Source of the DNA: a virus
Direction: 5' to 3' (one strand)
DNA length: 61,609 bases
Virus record (IMG/VR): IMGVR_UViG_3300046616_000205
Location: 1 to 61,609 of that record
The notes under the pieces were generated by a model. The model searched no databases. It was not told where the DNA came from and was given only the letters and a program-made list of their open reading frames with translations. A program made the translations under genes and the position numbers. Below, piece after piece: positions 1-7,007 of this stretch. Each line of letters begins with the position of its first letter. Position 1 is the stretch's first letter.

Positions 1-4
1 ATAG

Positions 5-280
5 ATTCTCTCCGAGGTCGACCGTCAGGTAGACCAATGGGGCGAGCAGAACCATCCTGACGGTACAGGTATCGCGGAGGATGCCGCACGCGCGGAGCGG
101 GTCAAAGTAATGAATGACTACTTTGTCTCCACCAAGCAACTGACCTGGCGAGACATTCTGCTCGAAGAAGTCTACGAAGCGTTCGCCGAGACCGATTCTG
201 ATCGATTACGAGAAGAATTGATCCAAGTCGCTGCCGTGGCCTTGAGCTGGGTCGATGCCATTGACAGGCGAAAGAGCTAA
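5..280 (+). CDS. MazG-like nucleotide pyrophosphohydrolase, start uncertain
   Basis: The frame reads as an all-helical MazG-like NTP pyrophosphohydrolase, a family that cleaves (d)NTPs to monophosphate and pyrophosphate. The N-terminal stretch EVDRQVDQWGEQNHPDGTG is the usual family opening, followed by the acidic metal-binding helix ILLEEVYEAFAE and a last helix with REELIQVAAVALSWVDAIDRR. An in-frame TAG sits at 2-4 and the first ATG (110) lies inside conserved sequence, so translation either uses ATT at 5 or the true start involves bases beyond the window edge. The product would be about 91 residues, short but normal for phage MazG-like proteins. Confidence 0.75.
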   Translation: MLSEVDRQVDQWGEQNHPDGTGIAEDAARAERVKVMNDYFVSTKQLTWRDILLEEVYEAFAETDSDRLREELIQVAAVALSWVDAIDRRKS

Positions 281-316
281 CTGTACTCTTAGCGACAAGC
301 AATTCTAGGAGGACCA

Positions 317-511
317 ATGGAGATTCTGTGGTTCCGCTTGTCGCTCTACTTCACTCTCCTTGCCTGGCTGGCCGTTTGTGTAGGCGGATTTGCTGTCTAC
401 TACAACGGCCTGCCAGGTGGAGCTAACATCTTCGTGTCAGCCTTCCCATTGGCCATCGTCAGCTCTGTGTCTACGTTCATCCAGTGGAGGTGTTGTAATC
501 ATGCAGACTAA
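317..511 (+). CDS. Small membrane protein, two helices
   Basis: 64 residues. An AGGAGG-type ribosome site (308-313) precedes the ATG. Two hydrophobic segments (about residues 8-28 and 38-56) suggest a two-pass inner-membrane protein with a CC pair near the C-terminus. It overlaps the next gene by 11 bases. Function not recognised. Confidence 0.75.
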   Translation: MEILWFRLSLYFTLLAWLAVCVGGFAVYYNGLPGGANIFVSAFPLAIVSSVSTFIQWRCCNHAD

Positions 512-650
512 TCTGCCAGCCATGCTCTCGCCATACGTGATCATGGCCTGGGTAGAGTGGTTCAGCTTCTATTTCGCGTTGTTCTGGACCTACCTGACAT
601 TCGCCATCGCAGCTCTAGAGCTGCACCAACTGACCAGTAGGTACGTCTGA
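501..650 (+). CDS. Small membrane protein
   Basis: 49 residues from the ATG at 501, which has GGAGG about 10 bases upstream. An earlier in-frame ATG at 390 lies inside the previous gene and has no ribosome site. One long hydrophobic, aromatic-rich helix (VIMAWVEWFSFYFALFWTYL) spans most of the protein. Its stop overlaps the next start (TGATG). Function unknown. Confidence 0.7.
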   Translation: MQTNLPAMLSPYVIMAWVEWFSFYFALFWTYLTFAIAALELHQLTSRYV

Positions 651-901
651 TGGGCGTTTCTTGTTCCTACTGGTTGTTTTGCAACATCTGCGATGGAGAG
701 CTGGGTTCCAGTTCTCCGGATATCGTGGAACTCTTCCTCAGGGCAGAGGCCTCCGGCTGGACCGTCAGTCGATTCTTCAAGGCCGCTGTCTGTGAGGACT
801 GTCTGGCAGGCAACGAGGGACAGTTGCCTCACTTCCAGAACCCAGACGTATTCTGCGTCCTGTGCGTGAGTCGTGAACATCTCCAAGTCATCTGTCGTTG
901 A
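650..901 (+). CDS. Hypothetical Cys-rich protein
   Basis: 83 residues. Cys pairs CNIC, CEDC and CVLC are spaced like a small zinc-binding module, so it may be a zinc-ribbon protein. It is the last gene of the rightward block and ends just before a strong bidirectional hairpin terminator shared with the convergent GH16-like gene. Confidence 0.7.
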   Translation: MGVSCSYWLFCNICDGELGSSSPDIVELFLRAEASGWTVSRFFKAAVCEDCLAGNEGQLPHFQNPDVFCVLCVSREHLQVICR

Positions 902-903
902 GA

Positions 904-933
904 AAGGGGCCCCTCCGAATGGAGGAGCCCCTT
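904..933. terminator. Bidirectional hairpin terminator
   Basis: GC-rich hairpin (GGGGCCCCTCC / GGAGGAGCCCC, one bulge, GAAT loop) with A-tract on the left and T-rich right flank. It lies between convergent genes and can serve both strands. Confidence 0.8.
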
Positions 934-965
934 CTTGGGTGGTGCCCAGGGTCAGCCTACTTGCC

Positions 966-1871
966 TTACTTCTTCTTGGCAAGCGTGCTGTCGTACTTGT
1001 AGCACGTAAGGAAGGTGGTGTCGATGTTGACCGAGCTGTTCTTGGCCGCGTACCCGCCACCCAGCGCCGATTCATTCTGGAGGATCCAGTCGGCCTTGTC
1101 CGGGAAGTTGGCGTTGACCGTCTTGACCCGCTTGCCGTCCAGGTAGAACCTGAGCTGGCCGGGCACGATCTCGGTGCTGGCGGTGTGCCAACTGGTCCAT
1201 GCGCCGTTCGATGCGACGTCGGCACTGGCCTCAGAGAAACCGTGGGTGAAAACGGAGATCGGGTCGGTGGAGAAGTTGCCACCAGCCTCCGGGAAGTCGA
1301 CCTCGTTCGGCGTGTACCGCAGGTGCGCCATCTTGTAGCCGTTCGTACGCGTACGAACAATGAAGCGCTCAGTGAACTTGCCGTACTGCATGTTCATGCA
1401 CTTACGAGGGACAGGAGCAGAGCTGTGGATGTTACCTGTACCGCGCCACATGTGGACACGCATCATGCCGTCGCGGGACGAGTTGGTGTAGACCGAGGTG
1501 GTGTCTTCGGGGCGGTACTGCCCGCCCAGGGTACGTCCTCCGTTGCCGTCGTTGCCCGACGTTGCGGTGTCGTCCCAGCCGGACGGGTAGGCGCCCAACG
1601 TGTCGTAGTAACGAGTGCCGTACAGACCCTCGCAGCGGAAGTTACCGTCTCCGGCGCAGTTCTTGAACTTGCCGAGGGCGACGTTTGCACCGTTGAAGGT
1701 CTCCCTGTAGACCTGCTTGAAGGGTCCGCAGTCTCCTACCGGTGCGCTGTTGTTGACCGTCGCACAAGCGTCCTGCGACGGGAAGGTGTCGGCGGCATCG
1801 GCCGGACTGAGGGTGCTGAACATCGCAGCTCCCGTCAGTGCCGTGCACACCAGAAATCCCTTGATCTTCAC
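966..1871 (-). CDS. Secreted GH16-like glycoside hydrolase
   Basis: 301 residues from GTG at 1871, with GGAGG at 1880-1884 (minus-strand reading). A Sec signal peptide is clear: MKIKG, a hydrophobic core (FLVCTALTGAAMFSTL) and an ADA-AD cleavage site near residue 27. The sequence NEVDFPEAGG fits the GH16 active-site signature E-x-D-x-x-E (nucleophile and acid/base Glu), and the aromatic beta-strand-rich context (SGW, WHT, FYLDG) fits a concanavalin-type sandwich. Such enzymes cut beta-glucans, agar-like polymers or other exopolysaccharides. It is the only long minus-strand gene in the first 9 kb, divergent from the next gene, so it has its own promoter. It may clear matrix polysaccharide around the mycelium; the substrate cannot be told from sequence. 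Confidence 0.85.
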   Translation of the reverse strand: MKIKGFLVCTALTGAAMFSTLSPADAADTFPSQDACATVNNSAPVGDCGPFKQVYRETFNGANVALGKFKNCAGDGNFRCEGLYGTRYYDTLGAYPSGWDDTATSGNDGNGGRTLGGQYRPEDTTSVYTNSSRDGMMRVHMWRGTGNIHSSAPVPRKCMNMQYGKFTERFIVRTRTNGYKMAHLRYTPNEVDFPEAGGNFSTDPISVFTHGFSEASADVASNGAWTSWHTASTEIVPGQLRFYLDGKRVKTVNANFPDKADWILQNESALGGGYAAKNSSVNIDTTFLTCYKYDSTLAKKK

Positions 1872-1937
1872 GAGTGTTGACCTCCACTGGTAGTGTCGGT
1901 ACCATAATAACGTAGTTAGAAGCGATAGGGGAACCCC
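1872..1937. promoter_or_regulatory. Divergent intergenic region
   Basis: 66 bp between the leftward GH16-like gene and the rightward small-gene operon. It must hold promoters for both strands. An AT-rich CATAATAA (1903-1910) with TTGACC upstream (1877-1882) is a weak rightward candidate; spacing (20) is not ideal. Confidence 0.35.
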
Positions 1938-2123
1938 ATGGCGCACACCCACGAAGACTGTCCTCAGTACAACTGCATGGATGGGATGCTCTTTGGCCCC
2001 TGTGGCGAAGAGTGCCCCGTGGACGACTGCATCATCATTGGTCACTGTGACTGCAACTGTCACTCGAACAAGACCTGTGATTGTGGTTACCACTGGGACC
2101 GGATGGAGAAGAAAAGTGCTTAA
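1938..2123 (+). CDS. Cys/His-rich small protein
   Basis: 61 residues with 10 Cys and several His (CPQYNC, CGEEC, DDC, HCDCNCH, CDCGYH), dense enough to bind one or two zinc ions. First gene of the rightward operon after the divergent region; AGGGG ribosome site. Function unknown. Confidence 0.75.
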   Translation: MAHTHEDCPQYNCMDGMLFGPCGEECPVDDCIIIGHCDCNCHSNKTCDCGYHWDRMEKKSA

Positions 2124-2298
2124 CCCCGAGAGCGTAGACAAGGCCCTTCGAGAGGTTATTGCCTATCTGGACTATGACCTTCACAAGGCTCTAGAGTACG
2201 ACGAATCCACGGGTGAAGACACCTATCACGAAGAAGTCGTCCGTTTCATCGAAGCATACGAAGAGGCCGAAGGAAATGGCTCCTCGCGCGTGTCCTAA
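2116..2298 (+). CDS. Hypothetical acidic helical protein
   Basis: 60 residues from GTG at 2116, overlapping the previous stop, with a GGATGGAGAA ribosome site. A start at 1981 in the same frame would overlap the previous gene almost fully and is less likely. Acidic and mostly helical (LREVIAYLDYDLHKALEYDE). Function unknown. Confidence 0.65.
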   Translation: MLNPESVDKALREVIAYLDYDLHKALEYDESTGEDTYHEEVVRFIEAYEEAEGNGSSRVS

Positions 2299-2458
2299 TT
2301 GCGGTAAGAAGTTCGTACTTCGTCCGGAAAAGCGGTACTGTGATCTTGCGTGTTGCGAAGCCTTCTGGATGGAAGAGGCAAGTAAAGCAAATCATTTTCT
2401 AATGGAAAAAGGTTTGTGGCGAGAATTCAATGAATGGATAAGGGAAGGTAACGCATAA
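2276..2458 (+). CDS. Small zinc-finger-like protein
   Basis: 60 residues. CPNCGKKF and CDLACC form a Cys4-type knuckle near the N-terminus, resembling FCS/MYM-like zinc fingers (CxxC..YCxxxC). The start overlaps the previous gene by 23 bases; the ribosome site AAGGAA fits. Function unknown. Confidence 0.7.
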   Translation: MAPRACPNCGKKFVLRPEKRYCDLACCEAFWMEEASKANHFLMEKGLWREFNEWIREGNA

Positions 2459-2787
2459 TGGTCTTCTACCACTCCACCACGGTTCTATACGGTTCGCTGA
2501 TCGTGACGGACAATCCCTACGCATATCTCTCTCGTATGGAGACAGAAGCCGTAGAGAACACGCTGAACAAATGGAAGGTGTGGTGGTCCCTCAACGGGGC
2601 GGCGGACTCACAGGAACTCTATCTTAGCAGCGTCTACAAGAGCCTGGATATTGGAGAGACCTTTACCAGTGCGGATTATGAAGAAATCGCTCTGTACACC
2701 TACCGCCATAACTTGAGGGGTTGTGCAATCGAATTGGGTGTCGAAATCGGCGAACCCGGATGGATCACCATCCACAACTACGCATGA
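2458..2787 (+). CDS. Hypothetical protein
   Basis: 109 residues, TAATG overlap with the previous stop. No recognised family; the C-terminal half (CAIELGVEIGEPGWITIHNY) is strand-rich. Translational coupling puts it in the same operon. Confidence 0.7.
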   Translation: MVFYHSTTVLYGSLIVTDNPYAYLSRMETEAVENTLNKWKVWWSLNGAADSQELYLSSVYKSLDIGETFTSADYEEIALYTYRHNLRGCAIELGVEIGEPGWITIHNYA

Positions 2788-3008
2788 GTGAGTCCGTAGA
2801 ACTCATCCACTGTCCTCACTGCTTCTGTCTCTGGGCTGAGAACTGGCCTTACGACAAGTGCACCAAAGACCAGTGCTGGTGTGAGCTTCAGCCAAACGTC
2901 TGGTGGCATGATGCGGATCTCGTCATCCACGAATCCAATGAGGCCGAGGCACTCAGTGGTTCTGAGGATCCGACAGAAATTCTGCCACTAATCAAGGAAA
3001 TCAAATGA
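2784..3008 (+). CDS. Hypothetical zinc-ribbon-like protein
   Basis: 74 residues from ATG 2784 overlapping the previous stop. Contains HCPHCFC and CTKDQCWC, a likely metal-binding Cys/His cluster, then an acidic tail. Function unknown. Confidence 0.7.
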   Translation: MSESVELIHCPHCFCLWAENWPYDKCTKDQCWCELQPNVWWHDADLVIHESNEAEALSGSEDPTEILPLIKEIK

Positions 3009-3223
3009 AGATCAATCGAGTAGCCTGCGATTTATGTCCCTACAATGCTCCACGAGAAGCCAACACCACTCTCAAGTTCTACCTTCTGACCAACTCCAGG
3101 ATGCCAGGTACTGGACGGGGTAGGGGTGCACCTAAGCCTTCCCACATCTTAGACCTCTGTATAAACCATTACGACGCGTTGATGAGCTGGACCAACAAGA
3201 TCATCTCCGATCCTGATGAGTGA
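3005..3223 (+). CDS. Hypothetical protein
   Basis: 72 residues, ATGA overlap. CDLCPYNAPREA at the N-terminus plus a later CINHYDALM may form a zinc site; the central GTGRGRGAPKPSH is basic and flexible. A possible small nucleic-acid-binding protein, but this is inference only. Confidence 0.65.
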   Translation: MKINRVACDLCPYNAPREANTTLKFYLLTNSRMPGTGRGRGAPKPSHILDLCINHYDALMSWTNKIISDPDE

Positions 3224-3419
3224 CTGGGACGGCTGTGGACCTTTCTGTCCGGTCTGTGCACCGCCGGATGAACCCGAGCCAGACTGGGCTTTGTACGACA
3301 CGCAAGGATGGTTGACAGAAGGATGCGATTGCGGGCATGCCTCTATGGGGCCAAAATGGCACTCAAGCGCTTGCGGATGGAAAAGGACGACTCCATGGAC
3401 TACCTCAACTTCCAGCTAG
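3216..3419 (+). CDS. Hypothetical Cys-rich protein
   Basis: 67 residues. CGPFCPVC and CDCGH suggest metal binding. It overlaps the following gene by 25 bases, so its C-terminus (TTPWTTSTSS) is read from sequence that also encodes the next N-terminus. Confidence 0.6.
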   Translation: MSDWDGCGPFCPVCAPPDEPEPDWALYDTQGWLTEGCDCGHASMGPKWHSSACGWKRTTPWTTSTSS

Positions 3420-3655
3420 TGTTCCGGACGTGGACACCAATTGGTAAGCACGGCTTCAAGTACTACTGGGACCCGCAGTGGATCGAGCCTTTAACCGGCT
3501 GCAAGGAAGTCCACTTCATGAATGCTGAGGCAGGCTTTTCTCGGCAGTTCACAGTGAACCCAGACCAAGCCGACTCAGCCGAGTACATTTCGTGGCTTGT
3601 ACGTAACGCCTACACGGAGACAGTGAACCAATGGCTTCGGACTACAAAGAACTAG
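3395..3655 (+). CDS. Hypothetical protein, WTPIG family
   Basis: 86 residues from ATG 3395, chosen for the AAAAGGA site 8 bases upstream; in-frame ATGs further upstream lie deep in the previous gene. The motif WTPIGKHGFKYYWDP is matched by WTPIGSEGFEYFWDP in the gene at 6617-6865, so the two are paralogs; a third gene at 7148 may be a distant member. Function unknown. Confidence 0.7.
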   Translation: MDYLNFQLVFRTWTPIGKHGFKYYWDPQWIEPLTGCKEVHFMNAEAGFSRQFTVNPDQADSAEYISWLVRNAYTETVNQWLRTTKN

Positions 3656-3810
3656 CCGGTGATCCAGACTTCATCTCAGTAGAAGACATAATCCCTGTCT
3701 GTCCGAACTGTGGGCCTCACCCTATTGATTCCCATCCGTACTACCAAGTCGTACGCTGTGCCAACTGCAAAGAATGGCTGGGAGAATATGGGCTGGGCAA
3801 GCGCGGGTAA
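3631..3810 (+). CDS. Small zinc-ribbon protein
   Basis: 59 residues, overlapping the previous gene by 25 bases. CPNCGPHPIDSHPYY...RCANCKEWLG is a CxxC-CxxC zinc ribbon of the kind common in phage accessory proteins. Function unknown. Confidence 0.65.
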   Translation: MASDYKELAGDPDFISVEDIIPVCPNCGPHPIDSHPYYQVVRCANCKEWLGEYGLGKRG

Positions 3811-4099
3811 CTATTTCGAACCGGTAGCAGACGCACTGATCGAAACCGGAGCAGATGATGACACGAAGTACAAGGTCTGCAAAGCCCTCATTTCTGCTTT
3901 GCAGGACGGAGACTGGGACACGGCCAGCGAATCTCTCGGGCTCTATTCCAAAGATGAAGCCATCGTCAAAGCCTTCCGCGAGTGCAACGTCGTAATTGCA
4001 TGTGGCGCCGAAGATATAGTCGGTGATCACTGGAAGTACTGTGAAGAAGAACGTAATCATAGTGGTAAACATCGCGACTGGGATGGAACTGAGTTCTAA
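3788..4099 (+). CDS. Hypothetical protein
   Basis: 103 residues from ATG 3788 (GGGAG just upstream); an earlier in-frame start at 3710 would overlap the previous gene fully. Helical N-terminal half (FEPVADALIETGADDDTKYKV), C-terminal CGAEDIVGDHWKYCEEERNHSG could hold a metal site. Last gene before a terminator. Confidence 0.65.
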   Translation: MGWASAGNYFEPVADALIETGADDDTKYKVCKALISALQDGDWDTASESLGLYSKDEAIVKAFRECNVVIACGAEDIVGDHWKYCEEERNHSGKHRDWDGTEF

Positions 4100-4118
4100 G
4101 CCGCACAGCTAACACTGA

Positions 4119-4147
4119 TTGCACTAACTGCGGGGCCTCTGTACACT
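4119..4147 (+). promoter_or_regulatory. Promoter overlapping a terminator hairpin
   Basis: TTGCAC (4119-4124), 17-base spacer, TACACT (4142-4147). The -10 hexamer sits in the loop of the terminator hairpin at 4132-4160, so one element could end upstream transcription and start the next unit. Confidence 0.5.
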
Positions 4148-4160
4148 AGACAGAGGCCCC
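4132..4160 (+). terminator. Hairpin terminator
   Basis: Perfect GGGGCCTCTG / CAGAGGCCCC stem with a 9-base loop, followed by TAGTT. Separates two small-gene blocks. Confidence 0.7.
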
Positions 4161-4176
4161 TAGTTATGGAGGAACC

Positions 4177-4338
4177 GTGGCCCTCGAAGACTGCGATCAC
4201 TTACTTCTCTACATCAGTGGGATTTCCGGTGAACCTCCTGGTCTTTACTGGCGTTGTCGAGACTGCTTAGTCTACTGGCCTATGGATTCAGGGCAGACCG
4301 AGGAAACTCCGGATGAGAATGTGGTGGACCTGCAATGA
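4177..4338 (+). CDS. Hypothetical small protein
   Basis: 53 residues from GTG 4177 with a GGAGGA site. CDHLLLYISG...WRCRDCLVYW resembles a small His/Cys knuckle seen in several actinophage proteins. Overlaps the next start (ATGA). Confidence 0.65.
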   Translation: MALEDCDHLLLYISGISGEPPGLYWRCRDCLVYWPMDSGQTEETPDENVVDLQ

Positions 4339-4529
4339 GCATTGACATTAAGCATAGTACCGAGCGTCAATTCAAGAAGCCAAAAGGTGGTGTTACTTAC
4401 TTTTCTGGTGTAGCTCTTTCGGACCTGCTCGATTATCTCACCGAGTTACAGGCCAATGGAGTACCAGACAACGCCTGCATTAGTGCGCATGATCTATATG
4501 CCAAGGTTAGTTGGGTGGAAAAGCGATGA
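4335..4529 (+). CDS. Hypothetical protein
   Basis: 64 residues, ATGA overlap with both neighbours. Basic N-terminus, central helix LSDLLDYLTELQANGV. No family recognised. Confidence 0.65.
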   Translation: MSIDIKHSTERQFKKPKGGVTYFSGVALSDLLDYLTELQANGVPDNACISAHDLYAKVSWVEKR

Positions 4530-4708
4530 ACGCGGAAGATTGCCCAGTACATCGAGACCTCATTGACAGGGCGGAGGCTAGGGGTATCTTCTACCCCTGG
4601 ATCTGTGAATGCCCTTATCCAGAATCCGTCGAGGACTTCCACAACGTCGATGGCGTTCTTTATTTCTGCTACAGCGATGATCACTACTGTCTCTACGGAG
4701 GTAAGTAA
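4526..4708 (+). CDS. Hypothetical Cys/His protein
   Basis: 60 residues from ATG 4526; an in-frame TTG at 4511 has no better ribosome site. CPVH, CECPYP and CYSDDHYC are possible metal ligands. Function unknown. Confidence 0.65.
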   Translation: MNAEDCPVHRDLIDRAEARGIFYPWICECPYPESVEDFHNVDGVLYFCYSDDHYCLYGGK

Positions 4709-4893
4709 TGGCTCAGCACGAAATCGACGATCCTTGTCACTACGTAGCCATATCCGGTATCGACCACCTCACCGAAGTGTCGGGCGGTCGTTGGGAGTGC
4801 TGGTGTATAAACCCTTGCTGTAACCGGCCACATGCTCTGGGTGGACCCCCTGTCTGTGTCTGTGAGTTCTGCTCGTGCGTGGACCCCGAATGA
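4708..4893 (+). CDS. Cys-rich small protein
   Basis: 61 residues; TAATG overlap. Nine Cys (CHY, CWCINPCC, CVCEFCSC) suggest one or two structural zinc sites. Function unknown. Confidence 0.65.
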   Translation: MAQHEIDDPCHYVAISGIDHLTEVSGGRWECWCINPCCNRPHALGGPPVCVCEFCSCVDPE

Positions 4894-5081
4894 ACAAGGC
4901 CACACTGCGCATCTGGCGCTGCCGGTGGGACGGTCAGGGCCCTCAGGAAGGCCAGCGGGTCTCCTCCTCCGTCGGCTACACCCGGGAGGGCGCAGAAGAG
5001 CGTAAGTGGCTCCTGAAGGCGGCAGGCTGGCAGAACGTAGAGGTCTACGAATCCAAGGTAGGTTCCGATGAGCCAGTTTAG
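4890..5081 (+). CDS. Hypothetical basic protein
   Basis: 63 residues from ATG 4890, ATGA overlap. Basic and Arg/Trp-rich (LRIWRCRWDGQG...GYTREGAEERKWLLKAAGW), with the look of a small beta-alpha domain. No family recognised. Confidence 0.65.
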   Translation: MNKATLRIWRCRWDGQGPQEGQRVSSSVGYTREGAEERKWLLKAAGWQNVEVYESKVGSDEPV

Positions 5082-5247
5082 GGATCTAGTGCCGGACTGC
5101 CGGTGCCACATATGCGGCGGCTGCAAGCACGACCATGAGGGCTGGCTGCACAACTGGACTCCGAAACCTACAACGGAAGAGCTGGCCGAGCAGATATGGA
5201 ATGAGCCTTTCTTCCCACGAACCGTACAAGGTAAAGAAGAGGACTGA
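5068..5247 (+). CDS. Hypothetical Cys/His protein
   Basis: 59 residues, overlapping the previous gene by 14 bases with GGTTCCG upstream. CRCHICGGCKHDHEG is a compact Cys/His cluster, followed by a helical tail. Function unknown. Confidence 0.65.
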   Translation: MSQFRDLVPDCRCHICGGCKHDHEGWLHNWTPKPTTEELAEQIWNEPFFPRTVQGKEED

Positions 5248-5250
5248 GTA

Positions 5251-5421
5251 ATGGGACTGCCTACGAACGACCAGTACATCCGGGGAATGGCTCTGGAATC
5301 GGCTGTACAGGCTATTCAGAAACTGTCCAATACGGAATCGACCTGGGGTATCTGGGACAAAGACTCTCTTCTGGATCTGGCCGATGAATTCGCTGACTAC
5401 ATCAAGATGGGTCGAGACTAA
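5251..5421 (+). CDS. Hypothetical protein
   Basis: 56 residues; starts 4 bases after the previous stop and its own stop overlaps the next ATG (TAATG). Helical (YIRGMALESAVQAIQKL...LLDLADEFADYIKMG). No family recognised. Confidence 0.65.
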   Translation: MGLPTNDQYIRGMALESAVQAIQKLSNTESTWGIWDKDSLLDLADEFADYIKMGRD

Positions 5422-5585
5422 TGACAACTGACGAACTTCGTGAACTTCTGATACTAGTAATCAATCGAAATACCAGCACTCTGGATGCTTCGTCTGTAGA
5501 AGATACAGCTATCGACGGCAAGTTGATCGGTATCGAAGTAATCGGTACTGATGACATGTTCTTCCTGGAAATCACGGAGGTCTAA
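5421..5585 (+). CDS. Hypothetical protein
   Basis: 54 residues, TAATG overlap. N-terminal helix MTTDELRELLILVINRN then acidic strands ending FFLEITEV. No family recognised. Confidence 0.65.
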   Translation: MTTDELRELLILVINRNTSTLDASSVEDTAIDGKLIGIEVIGTDDMFFLEITEV

Positions 5586-5589
5586 CCTA

Positions 5590-5748
5590 ATGGTTTATCA
5601 AGTAGAAGACAACGACGACCTGGAAGTATCCGGCCGCATTCTAGATGTGCTCCACGATGCCCGCAATATGTATGCAAACGGAGATCGCAGTGAAGGTTGG
5701 TGGGATGGCGCTATCGAGTACATCCTGACCGGAGAGGGACGAGACTGA
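5590..5748 (+). CDS. Hypothetical acidic protein
   Basis: 52 residues from ATG 5590, with GGAGGT 11 bases upstream. Acidic, helical (ILDVLHDARNMYANGDRSEGW). Stop overlaps the next start (TGATG). Confidence 0.65.
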   Translation: MVYQVEDNDDLEVSGRILDVLHDARNMYANGDRSEGWWDGAIEYILTGEGRD

Positions 5749-6233
5749 TGTGTATCCGCAAGGACAACCTGACTTCAGAATTTCTGACAGCAGAAGTCGC
5801 GGTCGTAATGCTGCCGGAGATCTGGACCGTGCTGATGTCCCGTCATGGGGCTTGCAACCCGTCCGAGGCTTGTGTCATCGACGCCGCTCTCAGGTCCACA
5901 AAGTCTGTCACTCGGGAAGAGATCGATGCGAACTACGCTCGTAATCTTACCGAGAAGATCGCCGTAAAGAAGGCTGAGATCCTCAAGAACCAGCCGGGGG
6001 TATTCGGCACAGATCTCACCGAAACAGACATCGACCGGATGATGGACGAGGGCGGACCCGTTTCAGACAAGGATCTTTCGTTTCATGAGCCGTTGAACTC
6101 GGAACTGCGAGACAAGCTGTTCGAGAGGTACGCACCTGTACCCGCTCCCGGCGAGGTCCACGTACACAACTTCGACCGCCTGCACGGCTTCTGCCGGTGC
6201 GGACACTTGGAGAGCACCGCTAATGAGCTGTAA
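5748..6233 (+). CDS. Hypothetical protein, 161 aa
   Basis: 161 residues from ATG 5748 (TGATG overlap). Mostly helical; the C-terminus HVHNFDRLHGFCRCGHLE carries a His/Cys cluster that may bind zinc. One of the longer genes of this block; function not recognised. Confidence 0.7.
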   Translation: MCIRKDNLTSEFLTAEVAVVMLPEIWTVLMSRHGACNPSEACVIDAALRSTKSVTREEIDANYARNLTEKIAVKKAEILKNQPGVFGTDLTETDIDRMMDEGGPVSDKDLSFHEPLNSELRDKLFERYAPVPAPGEVHVHNFDRLHGFCRCGHLESTANEL

Positions 6234-6468
6234 CAACTGCCAGTGCACCTGCCCGCTGGAGGCAGGGGACCGGGTCCGCTACAAGTCGATGGCCCGGGTC
6301 GGAATGCACGACCTGCGCGTCGGCAACGCTGAGCCCAAGTTCCTTACCTACATCTCTTTGGAGTGGGCAGGTTTCAGCATCTATGACGACAAGGGTAACT
6401 ACCTGCGGGAGATCATGATCCCGCGCAGCCGGTTCAATGACACGCTGGAAAGGGACACGGAGCAGTGA
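6223..6468 (+). CDS. Hypothetical protein with N-terminal Cys cluster
   Basis: 81 residues. CNNCQCTCPLEAGDRVRY opens with a Cys cluster, followed by SH3-like strands (AGDRVRYKSM...FSIYDDKGNYLREIMIPRSRF). May be a small nucleic-acid-binding beta-barrel; this is inference. Confidence 0.65.
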   Translation: MSCNNCQCTCPLEAGDRVRYKSMARVGMHDLRVGNAEPKFLTYISLEWAGFSIYDDKGNYLREIMIPRSRFNDTLERDTEQ

Positions 6469-6620
6469 GCGACAAGCGTACTTACGAGATCTCTACCGAG
6501 GAATACGAATCGCTGCTGGCCGACTCGGTGAAACTCCAAGTGCTTGAGGCCTATGGGGTCGACAACTGGGAAGGTTACGACAGGGCTATGCAAGAGTACT
6601 GGAAGAAGGCTGGAGAATGA
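6465..6620 (+). CDS. Hypothetical helical protein
   Basis: 51 residues from GTG 6465 (GTGA overlap). Helical, charged (EEYESLLADSVKLQVLEAYG). Stop overlaps the next ATG. Confidence 0.6.
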   Translation: MSDKRTYEISTEEYESLLADSVKLQVLEAYGVDNWEGYDRAMQEYWKKAGE

Positions 6621-6865
6621 GCGAAATCGTAGAACGTGAATGGACCCCAATCGGCAGCGAAGGGTTCGAGTACTTCTGGGACCCGGACGACACGGAATTC
6701 GGCGGTCCTTACATCTACTGGTTGAAGGGTAGCCACACCGCGAGGTGCGCAGTGGACACGGCCACGCTGGTCCATCCGGACTCTCTGGCGTATCTGATCC
6801 AACGCCGTACGTGGGACGTAGAAGCCTCGTACCGCCGGATGCTGAGGGAAGGTGAGATTTCGTGA
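6617..6865 (+). CDS. Hypothetical protein, WTPIG family
   Basis: 82 residues, ATGA overlap. Shares WTPIG-x2-GF-x-Y-x-WDP with the product of 3395-3655, so the two genes are paralogs inside one operon region. The C-terminal half (LAYLIQRRTWDVEASYRRML) is helical in both. Function unknown. Confidence 0.7.
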   Translation: MSEIVEREWTPIGSEGFEYFWDPDDTEFGGPYIYWLKGSHTARCAVDTATLVHPDSLAYLIQRRTWDVEASYRRMLREGEIS

Positions 6866-7005
6866 AGAAACCACAACTACTGTACGGCGGGTGCAGCCCG
6901 GAATTCAATTCGTTCTTCGCCCTTGCCTGGGTCAAGAGTGGCTCTAAGCGATACGGCTTCGGCGGCTCGATCGGCCGTTTCTACTGCTATCTGCTGTGGA
7001 GGTAA
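6862..7005 (+). CDS. Hypothetical small protein
   Basis: 47 residues from GTG 6862 (GTGA overlap; AAGGTGAG site). Gly/aromatic-rich (YGGCSPEFNSFFALAWV). No family recognised. Confidence 0.55.
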   Translation: MKKPQLLYGGCSPEFNSFFALAWVKSGSKRYGFGGSIGRFYCYLLWR

Positions 7006-7007
7006 GC

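Noticed and set aside
590-1360. Long minus-strand frame of about 256 codons overlapping the GH16-like gene
   Set aside because: Runs antisense or out of frame through clear coding sequence, Arg/Thr/Pro-rich as expected of a shadow frame, no ribosome site.
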